A stretch of DNA of 64,000 nt from Lasiosphaeria ovina (lineage: Eukaryota; Ascomycota; Sordariomycetes; Sordariales; Lasiosphaeriaceae): positions 1,798,001 through 1,862,000 of the forward strand of contig JAULSN010000002.1 of NCBI GenBank assembly GCA_033439765.1, written 5' to 3'. This document shows, piece by piece, positions 55,901 to 64,000 of this stretch (position 1 is the stretch's first letter; each line of letters begins with the position of its first letter). Both the position numbers and the translations under genes were made by a program. A model generated the notes under the pieces. It had not been told where the DNA came from. It saw only the letters and a list, made by a program, of their open reading frames with translations, and did not search any database.

Positions 55901-57892
55901 GGCGGCCATGTAACATCCTTTGATAGAGAAACCGTGGAGCTTGATGATCCCGAGGCCAACCTTGCGGCTGCTGCCGAGCAGGTTGAGGGCGAAGAAGAAG
56001 ACACAAAATCCGCAGAAAAGTTCATCGAGGAGGAGCACCGGGCCCATGGCGGTGTCTTGATTTCGGTTTACTGGGAGTACGTCAAGGCCGCAGGACTTGT
56101 ATGGTGGGTTGGCCTGATTTCTGCCTACGTTTTCTTCCGCGCGGCCAAGGTGGGATATTTCTGGTTCCTCAAGGAATGGGGTGAGCAGTACGGCAGCTCC
56201 CCGGCAGCGGCCCGCAGTGTCAGTACCTATGTTCTCGGCTTTGGTGGAGTCGTGCAGGATGACCTAGATGCTACAGCGTCGCAACTCGCCTTTGGGTTTT
56301 CTCCTGGGACGCTCCATGGGCCCGCCGCTAATGCCTCGAAGGGCTGGACGGACCTCGGTCGCTACCTGCCGCCTCCTGACGAAAATGTCCGTCCGTGGCT
56401 GTTCTGGTTCTTTGTCATCTCGTTGGCTCAGGTGGTCGCACTGAGTCTCGCAGATGCTGCGCTCATCGTGATTGTATACCGTGCAGGCAAGACGCTGTTC
56501 GAGCAGGTCGTGCGCCGTGTCAGCAACGCGACGTTCCGCTTCTACGACGTGACGCCGGTCGGTCGGCTTATGAACCGGATGACGTCGGATATGGGCACTG
56601 TTGACGGGGCCATCGCGGGTCAGTTGGTTGGAGTGGCGTGGTACGTCCTCGGCTGGATCACGTCAGTCGTCGTGATAGCTTCGACCACGCCCGTGTTCCT
56701 CATGCTGAGCGTCATTATGACGACGCTCTTTGTCGTCATATTTTTCCGCTTCCTGCCTACGTCGCAATCGCTACGCCGTCTTGAGACGGTCTCGCTGTCG
56801 CCGCTCATGTCTAATTTCGGCACACTTGTCGAGGGCCTGACCACAGTGCGGGCTTATCACGCCGAGCCTCACTTTCAAGCGCGAATCGTGGCCACCACCG
56901 ACAAGTTCCAGAAAATGGATCACATGTACTGGGCCATGCAGATGTGGTTGCAGTTCCGGTTCGACTTGCTCTCGGCACTGACCTCTTTCACTCTAACAGT
57001 CACCGCAGTGCTAGCAGGCTTGTCTGGTGGCTCGGTCGGATTTGTGCTGGCGGCCGCCTCGAACTTTGTCATATGCACCCACATGCTGTGCCGCCGCTAT
57101 GGCGACATGCAGATGCAGTTTGTTAGCGTGGAGCGTATTATCGAGCTGCTACACCTCGAGCAGGAGCCGGTCGGTACCGTAAAGCCTCCGGCCGCCTGGC
57201 CCGGCTACGGCGATGCTATCGTGTTCGACCACGTCACGCTGCGCTACGCACCCCACCTAGACCCGGTCCTCGACGACGTCAGCATTAAAATCCCGGGCGG
57301 CTCCAATGTTGCTGTAACCGGCCGCACAGGCTCCGGCAAGAGCACCCTTGCCTTGAGCCTTCTCGGCACACTGCATCCGGATGCGAACACGGGCGGCGCC
57401 ATCCACATCGGAGCTGTCAACCTCGCCGATGTCGACAAGCATGTGCTCCGGCGTAATATCACCTTCGTCGCCCAAGATCCCGTGTTGTTCCCGGGCACGC
57501 TGCGTGACAACCTGGACCCTCTGGGCGAGCACGAGGAGGCGGATCGCGCGAGCGTGCTTGACCGCGTTCTCCACGGTCACTCCTTCACCCTGGACAGCCC
57601 CGTCGACTCGGGCGGGCACAATCTGAGCCAAGGGCAACGCCAGCTAATCGGGCTCGGTCGCGCCATCCTACGCCGCAGCCCCGTCATCATCATGGACGAG
57701 GCCACGGCGTCCATCGACGCACAGACGGCCGACGAGATACAGCGCCTGTTGCGCGAGGAGCTGCGTTACAGCACCGTCATCACCATTGCCCACAAGGCGG
57801 AAGCCGTCAGGGACGCCGACTTTGAGGTTGTGTTGGAAAAGGGGAAGGTCCTGAGGGCCGGGCCGAGAAAAGTGACTTCATCTGCATCATGA
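52999..57892 (+). CDS. ABC transporter, ABCC (MRP/YOR1-like) subfamily, full length
   Basis: Three exons, join(52999..53121,53201..53542,53603..57892), give 1584 residues. Both introns (79 and 60 nt) have GTAAGT donors and AG acceptors at phase 0. About five hydrophobic segments in the first 240 residues form a TMD0-like region, followed by TMD1, NBD1, TMD2 and NBD2. NBD1: Walker A GKVGIGKT (752-759), LSGGQ (843-847), Walker B with D867 followed by Asp868 where the catalytic Glu is expected, and H-loop FVTHR. NBD2: Walker A GRTGSGKS (1395-1402), LSQGQ (1496-1500), D1520-E1521, and H-loop IAHK. Thus only NBD2 has a full hydrolytic site, the usual ABCC asymmetry. A Ser/Thr/Asp-rich insert lies inside TMD1 near residues 410-460. 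Fungal relatives export conjugates and xenobiotics at the plasma membrane or vacuole; the substrate is unknown. Confidence 0.93.
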
Positions 57893-60192
57893 GTTTATGG
57901 TAACGGCCAAATTGGATCATGAGGTTTGGTTCTAGCGTTTTCTTTTCGGATACATCTGTGCGTTTTTGTTGGGAAAAAAGGTGCAACGCGATATGAAAGT
58001 TTGTTTCTCTTTTTCTGCCTTTTTTCATGGGAGCAAGGACAGGCATAGTCATCAGCATGGCCATATAATAATATAAACAACTTAATGAGGGTCGTTTACA
58101 TCAATACGTGCCCATACTTGAGCGTCTGTGAGGATTCCCCGCTCTAAGCCTCGTGTAAGACGTGGCCGACAACATGTGGGACACATGGGGAGGCACGTCA
58201 ACTGCTCGTCCCCTGGGATGGCGATGCTTGATATAACTATCAATAATTCATCTACTGGTTCGGGCGGCGCATATTTGAGGGAGCTGGAATAGCTTCGGGT
58301 CATCATGTTGTGATTGTTTGCTCTCCTCTCATGCTCTCTTCGGGCCAATGTCGGGCTGCGACTCGGGAGTTGATGCGTCCGGGGGAGGAGGTCGTGTTGG
58401 CGAACACCCCAAATCATCGCTCATCAGTCTGCAGTGGTACTAATCTACTCTGCGGGGCTCACTCTCTACGATAGGTAGGGTACCTTTGTTTCCTTAGCTG
58501 AAACTCCGTTTGTGTAACTGAATGGCAATTGGCAAGTCACGATGATAGGGAGGCTAATCAACTCGTGAGGCATAAGGGGCTGCCGCCTCAGGCAGATGAG
58601 TACGACGTTTCCCTCTTTTCTACCCTCTCACTGGGGGCCTTTTTTCCCCTCATTTTTGAGTCTTTTTTTTCTTCTTTTTCCCCCGCGAGTTGAAAAGAGG
58701 GGTGTGTTTGGATGTTTCGCCTGATGTTACCCAGCTTTCTAGGCGTTCTTTGATTAAGAAGCGGTCCTGTTTTTGCGGCAAGAGATGGTCCTCACTTCAA
58801 TTATGGCTCTGCCTAGAAAGAAATTGATTTTTCTTTGTTTTCATTTCCTCGTCCCGTGTCAGGGGGAGGGGGGGGTTGTAGGAAGCAATAATTGACAAAC
58901 ATGCGCAGAAACACGAGAACACGCCGCCTTCATACATAAATGGACCCAAATAAACAACAGAGTCGCATCCATTTCACGTGAAGTTGCATTATGAGCTGCC
59001 TAGCTAGCCAGGATTGGCTGGTGGGTGGTCCTGAACCGTCCTCCCTTTCCGTTCACTCCTTCTCGCACTCGGGAAAAGGGAGGTAACACACCGAGGCAAC
59101 AGTCTGCAATTCAGCAAAGAAATAAGAATCGCCCGACTAGCTGCGAACACTGTTGACTCCTGAGGTCTAGGGCCAGGTAACTTAAGCTAACATGGTGCCA
59201 AGTAAACATGGAACTTGGCCAAATGCGCTTAGCACACCTGGGGCGGCAAGCTATGCAGGAGCGTATTGAGCAAGATCGATACATAAATAGATGCGTCCCG
59301 GAAGGGCGGACCACCACTCGCTGCTGAAATGGCATGCTCTCCTTGCTCGTACCCCTGAGCAGGAGCATTCTTTCCGTCCGATGGCCCCCCGTGTTGGCGC
59401 GGGAGTGTGGCACAGAACATTCGGGAGAAAGCAGTTGCCCGCAAGTTGCAACCTGCAGGAAAAGGTTGTTGGTTTGGCACCTTTTTTTGAGAGAGAGAAG
59501 AGACAGGGAACAGGTGAGGCGTAAACAGTATCCAGGGGCGCTAACAGCCACCAATGTGCCGCAAAGCCAAAGCTGTCAAATGCTCTCAGTGGCGTGCGTG
59601 CGTGCATGCGCAGACGCCTTTTCGTCCAAACTTCAAGGCCGAGTCCAAAGGGACTTGGTTGTTGACTGCTTCAATTTGCCGGCACTCCTTCTCCCCGCGC
59701 CCAACTGGGCAAACCTGTTGTATGCACGTACGTAATAATGTGCAGAGACGCACACACATAATTGCATCCAATTGACGCACCTCGTGTTCGTTGGCAGCGG
59801 GAAGAACGGAGAAGACGCAAACGGTCGAGATGGTGGGGAGGGGGCCGAAGCTGTGCCCCGGATTTTCCCAAACGAGAAGCATGTCGAAGCCGATTCCCAG
59901 ACCAACCGCGACATAGAAAAGACGATAGCAGCCAATCAAGCCAATCAGGGTCCCGAGTATCCCGACTTAGCAAGCGTGGGATCCGGGGGCTGGGGCGGCG
60001 GCTTGAGTCTTGCCAGGCTACAGGGGGGCACGGGCACGATCCACCTAAAAGAGATCGCGCAACGGCGCGACGGCAGCGACGACGGACGGATCGCAACACG
60101 CGCACTACTGCTGCCATGTTGGGCGGGGCCGGCGGGGCTGTCGCTGCTAGAACTCACCGGCCGATGTTTTCTGCTCGGATTTGGGTCGCGCC

Positions 60193-60232
60193 TTCCATGG
60201 AGATGGATCGTGCTTTCCATGGAGATGGATCG
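60193..60232 (+). repeat. 18-bp direct repeat TTCCATGGAGATGGATCG, two copies 4 bp apart
   Basis: Identical copies at 60193-60210 and 60215-60232; each contains a CCATGG and a GGATC step. Confidence 0.88.
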
Positions 60233-60352
60233 ATTGACTTTGCGATGTGGGATCGCTCTCGGCCGCTCTCCTTCCCTTTCTTTCCATCTCTCTGAGATCT
60301 TGCAGCCTGGGACGAAAATGGCCAACTGCTCCTCTCGATTCTCGCTCTGTTC

Positions 60353-60375
60353 TTTTTTTTTTTTTTTTTTTTTTT
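60353..60375 (+). repeat. Homopolymer run of 23 T
   Basis: An uninterrupted poly(T) run in intergenic DNA about 770 bp upstream of the wall-protein start. Confidence 0.9.
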
Positions 60376-61073
60376 GGCTGTCTTATCTCTCCCCCTCTCT
60401 CTGTGCCCCAGACTGCCAAGTCAACGGGCGCCCTGTCTTGACAAGATCGTCGCACAGACAGATTGGATTCGGGTTGGCTCGAGACGTGCCTCTTTGACAA
60501 TCCCGCCGGCTGCGGCAAAGCACATACACCACTGCCCATTCTCGGCGTTCCCCCCGGCCTGGCGGAGGCGGATGGTTGCCCGAGAATCTTCTCGCCTGGG
60601 GTCCATGGCTGGCTCGCCCGGGGTTGTTCTCTTTGGCTAGGCGTCGACGGCTGCGTTTGTCATGGGGACGAAACGAAGCCGAGCTAAGATGCGGTCCTCC
60701 CAGAAGCTGCCCGAGAGCTTCCAGTGCTGTCTGTGAGGGGCGGGACGCCATGGCGGACGCCCTCGTATTCCCACCCCCCATCCAGTCTCGTGTTGTCTGT
60801 CTTGTTCGACTGGTGCGAGTGTGACTGATGCCGAATCCGCGCCTGCATGAAGCATATCCTCCTTCTTCAGCCAAGGGCGCCCGGCCCAGCAAGCCTTAAA
60901 GAAGCACGCGCCCCTCGTCTCTTGTCGTGTGCTGTTGTTTACCTCGTTTCTCTCGTTTTCCGGAGCTCTCTCAACGGGCCGTATTTGCCGCAGTCACTCG
61001 CTTTATTTCTGTTCTCCTTTCCGTCTCAGTGTTCACTTTGTCATTCGCTTTTGCTCTAGTCGTCCGTTTTAAA

Positions 61074-61079
61074 CAACAA

Positions 61080-61122
<43 letters not shown>
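61074..61122 (+). repeat. (CAA)n(CAG)13 tract in the 5' leader of the wall-protein gene
   Basis: CAA units pass into 13 CAG units, ending 21 bp before the ATG at 61144. It would lie in the untranslated leader under the favoured gene model. Confidence 0.85.
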
Positions 61123-61124
<2 letters not shown>

Positions 61125-61143
61125 CAACACCGTCATCGTCACT

Positions 61144-62610
61144 ATGCGTGGCGTCTCTCTCGCTCTGGGCGCCCTTGCCCTCGGCGTGGCAAATGCCTGG
61201 CAGTACCCATACTGTGTAAGTCAGCCAAGGGGAGGTCTGACTTATCCAACCTGCATATGCTGACAACAAGTCCAGGAGAACGACAACTGCTACAGGAACC
61301 TCATAGACGACCGCTTTGCTGCTGAAGCCAAGACCTGGTGCCCCAAGTTTCTCAAAGGGACTACGACTGCTGCGTCGGCCATCCCGACCAACTTCAACAA
61401 CTGCGGCGGAAAGGTCTCGGCTGTCAGCTCTGCTTGCTCTTGCGTCACTTACTGGGACACTACCACGACAAAACCACCCGTGTCGACCACAAAACCGCCG
61501 TCAACAACCTCCAAACCAACCTCCAAGCCAACCTCCAAGCCGACGTCCAAGCCAACCTCCAAGCCGACGTCCAAGCCGACGTCCAAGCCAACCTCCAAGC
61601 CGACGTCCAAGCCGACGTCCAAGCCAACCTCCAAGCCAACCTCCAAGCCGACGTCCAAGCCGACGTCCAAGCCGACGTCGAAGCCAACCTCCAAGCCAAC
61701 CTCCAAGCCAACGTCCCAACCAACCTCCAAGCCAACGTCCCAACCAACCTCCAAGCCAACGTCCCAACCAACCTCCAAGCCAACGTCCCAACCAACCTCC
61801 AAGCCAACCTCCAAGCCAACCTCCAAGCCAACGTCCCAACCAACGTCTCAACCAACGTCCCAGCCAACGTCCAAGCCAACGTCCCAACCAACGTCCCAAC
61901 CAACGTCCCAACCAACGTCCCAACCAACGTCCCAACCAACCTCCAAGCCAACGTCCCAACCGACGTCCAAGCCAACTTCCAAGCCAACATCTACGCCGCC
62001 AGCCTCAACCTCCAAGCCGCCAGCATCAACGACGGGCAAGTCCACGACTAGCACCATCTTCACCACCACCACCAAGACAACCACGTCGTGCCCCGACTCA
62101 GTGACCAACTGTCCTCTGGACCAAGCCACCACTATCGTTACAACCGAGGTCGTCGTCATCGGTACCACCGTCTGCCCAGAGTCCGAGACGCCGTCCGAGA
62201 CACTGACCGTCCCTGAGTCTACGTCCGAGACACCGACCGTCCCTGAGTCTACGTCCGAGACACCGACCGTCCCTGAGTCTACGTCCGAGTGTCCAGATTC
62301 GGCGACCGAGACGCCCACCGGGCCCGGGTCCGGATCCGGCTCAGGGTCGGGGTCGGGGTCGGGGTCGCCGACAAAATCCGAGTCCGGGCCTGGGTCCCCA
62401 GCCGAAACACAGTCTGGACCCGAGTCAGGACCCGAGCCATCGACCCCGGTCACGCCACCGGCCTCGACGACGTCGTTAGGGACAACCACGCGCTCTCCTC
62501 CCCCAACCAGCACCACTTCCAGGACATTTGCCACGGCGGGAGCTGGCCGCGTGGCGCACAGTGTCGAGGTTGCTGCTGCCGCTGGTTTCCTTGCCGTTAT
62601 GTTCTTGTAA
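61144..62610 (+). CDS. GPI-type secreted wall protein with 41 TS(K/Q)P tandem repeats
   Basis: Two exons, join(61144..61215,61276..62610), give 468 residues. The 60-nt intron runs from GTAAGT to GTCCAG with phase 0. A signal peptide (MRGVSLALGALALGVANA) is followed by a small Cys-rich domain (Cys24, 29, 46, 67, 78, 80). Residues 102-265 are 41 tandem tetrapeptides TSKP or TSQP (the last is TSTP) that should be densely O-mannosylated and extended. Then come a segment with two Cys pairs, three copies of a PESTSETPTV decapeptide, a Gly/Ser run, and a hydrophobic C-terminus (VEVAAAAGFLAVMFL) with small residues upstream, as in a GPI signal. The likely place is the cell wall or plasma-membrane exterior; an adhesive or spacer function is inference. 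No charged tail follows the final hydrophobic stretch. Confidence 0.82.
61507..61998 (+). repeat. 12-bp coding minisatellite, 41 units
   Basis: The consensus units are ACCTCCAAGCCA, ACGTCCAAGCCG and ACGTCCCAACCA. The array is exactly 492 bp, lacks stop codons in any of the six frames, and shows higher-order pairs (K then Q units alternate from 61711). Confidence 0.95.
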
Positions 62611-64000
62611 AGAACTCGCTCATCAATGAGGGGGCCAGCTTCGAAGCTTCATCTTGAAAGAAGAATTGAACAAGTTAGGGATGAGGAATCTTCCTGCCAT
62701 CAAGGTTACTTGCAGTTACCCATCGTTTTGTAATTAATCAGAGAGCTATATATGGGTAATAATTGTTAATCTTGGATTCAATCAACATGTGTACCTAACT
62801 ATATCCGAGGTGTATTATGATTTTGAATATGACACTATATTTCCTGCTCTCACCATTCCTAATCTTCTAGTACATGTGATGCATGGAGTGTAGTCTACAC
62901 GCGTGAGATGATGGTTATAATAAGAGGACCTCTGATTTGAGACATTGGCTGGGAAGGATGCACAACACCAATGCCGTGAGATGGATTACAATTGACAGTG
63001 TAACCAGTGGTCATCTAGGAGTAGGTAATCATGTGTTACTCATTCCGTACCTATCTCTCTATAGTCTCCAGCTACCTACCTGATTCGGCATTTTCCTAAT
63101 AACATGGAGGCTAATTAATGTTGAGGTCGGGTATTAACGTCGGAAACCTTCACTTGGAGAATCGTTGATGTCATACATTCAGCACATTCTCTTTTGTATG
63201 AAAAATATTTTTTCTCAATACACACCCTGTTTCCGGACAAGTTGATTGTAATTAGAATGCCATACCTAAGGTAGATTCACACAAATAAGACATCTTGAGT
63301 TTGGCTGCATTTTCACCAATTGTCCCGACGTTTGAGCCTATTCCAACAATGTCTGAAACAAATGCTGTGGTCTCCACAAGTTTGTAAACAATGTATGGTT
63401 TTCCCCTTAACATTGACGAAGCCAAGCCGCAACGTTCAACGTTGGTCCACGATATCGGGTTTGGCGCGATCCTACTGCCGAGTCCGAGTGGTCAGCGCGC
63501 GGGTCTTTTTGTGCATATTCGCGGCCCGCGGCCTGTTCTAAACGGGGGAAAGAGACTCCACTTCCAGGGGTCCAAGACAAAGTGTCCCTCGGCGAACGAA
63601 TTATCATTGGGGCATTTGGTAGTTCCGGGTACGCGGACCACCAACAGAAAAAAGCCACTTCCTAGCTGGGCTATCGTTATTAGTAATTGCCGAATGAGAA
63701 GACGGAGGCTTGCCGGTAAGCTTGATAAGACAACGCTGCCGGTCGCCAACAAAAGAGGGAGGGCAGGCTCTCTTTTATCAACTTTTTCTTCTTCTCATCG
63801 CTACTAAATGGACTAATCCCTAGGTAAGTAATGATTAGCCCCTCCCACCGGCCCTATTTGTTTCGTTACTCACTCATTATGAATTATTAGCAGCCGGCTT
63901 TATTGTGACCACGTTCGGCCTCTCATCAATCACGGTTTGAATCTCTCCACGTCACCAAAGCCTTGGTAGACAGACCTCCGGTCTTGGCTGGGCGACATCG
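62611..64000. other. Terminal intergenic region
   Basis: The wall-protein 3' flank is followed by AT-richer DNA with ORFs of up to 138 codons (63391-63807, plus) that overlap others on both strands and show no domain. CTACC/TACCTA steps occur near 63046-63080. I see no gene. Confidence 0.5.

Larger units (their letters stand above)
57893..61143. other. Long (3.25 kb) intergenic region before the repeat glycoprotein gene
   Basis: It holds the ABC transporter 3' flank and the promoter of the wall-protein gene. Present are an 18-bp direct repeat (60193-60232), a 23-T run (60353-60375), pyrimidine-rich DNA near 60930-61070 and a CAA/CAG tract in the probable 5' leader. ORFs up to 240 codons near 59770-60500 overlap in several frames without domains. 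Confidence 0.45.

Noticed and set aside
60927..61325. 132-codon ORF containing a polyglutamine run
   Set aside because: It overlaps the leader and first intron of the wall-protein gene; the CAG tract is better read as 5' leader because the signal peptide begins 21 bp after it.
61316..62534. Long ORFs in the other five frames of the repeat array, and the array as a CRISPR-like repeat
   Set aside because: A 12-bp unit without stops opens all six frames. There are no spacers between units, and the + frame joined to the signal-peptide exon is the only one that gives a complete secreted protein.

Overview
The window is nuclear DNA of a filamentous ascomycete (Pezizomycotina, most likely Sordariomycetes). 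The reasons are short spliceosomal introns (about 50-120 nt) with GT donors, CTAAC-type branch points and AG acceptors; GC-rich third codon positions; intergenic spaces of 1-3 kb full of simple repeats; and typical genes such as a BLI-3-like protein, a fungal NACHT/STAND protein, an RGS-LOV photoreceptor and GH30/GH92 secreted hydrolases. I see no tRNA, rRNA, CRISPR array or intact transposon. Exon joins were worked out by hand from splice sites, reading phase and family motifs.

Layout. 1-202: last exon of a membrane protein. 1.7-4.8 kb (-): NACHT protein. 6.2-8.3 kb (-): histidine-phosphatase protein. 9.9-11.2 kb (+): GPI8. 11.7-14.7 kb (+): TFIIIC subunit. 15.7-16.9 kb (-): carnitine/acylcarnitine carrier. 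18.7-20.5 kb (-): Msc2-type zinc transporter. 21.7-23.1 kb (+): ALG1. 24.0-28.4 kb: the densest part, with UBC7 (-), SNU23 (-), DPH5 (+) and BLI-3 (-). 30.0-31.5 kb (+): F-box-like protein. 32.4-35.1 kb (-): GH92 mannosidase. 38.3-40.4 kb (+): RGS-LOV photoreceptor. 40.7-41.6 kb (-): DUF218 protein. 42.7-44.3 kb (+): GH30 subfamily 7 glycosidase. 45.0-45.4 kb (-): Tyr/Gly/His-rich protein. 46.6-47.2 kb (-): SRPBCC protein. 50.0-51.2 kb (+): single-pass surface protein with a polyQ tail. 53.0-57.9 kb (+): ABCC transporter. 61.1-62.6 kb (+): GPI-type wall protein built on 41 copies of a 12-bp repeat.

This is not a metabolic cluster. Housekeeping genes (GPI anchoring, N-glycan assembly, Pol III transcription, splicing, EF2 diphthamide, ERAD) are mixed with environment-facing genes (photoreceptor, NLR, secreted hydrolases, wall proteins, efflux pump). 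ALG1 (N-glycan start) and GPI8 (GPI transfer) both work at the ER and serve the secreted and GPI-anchored proteins encoded further along, but nothing suggests that they are co-regulated. The best candidates for new biology are the RGS-LOV protein, the NACHT protein without an obvious repeat sensor, the tandem-repeat wall protein, the Tyr/Gly/His-rich small protein, and a 13-bp telomere-like promoter motif shared by two genes.
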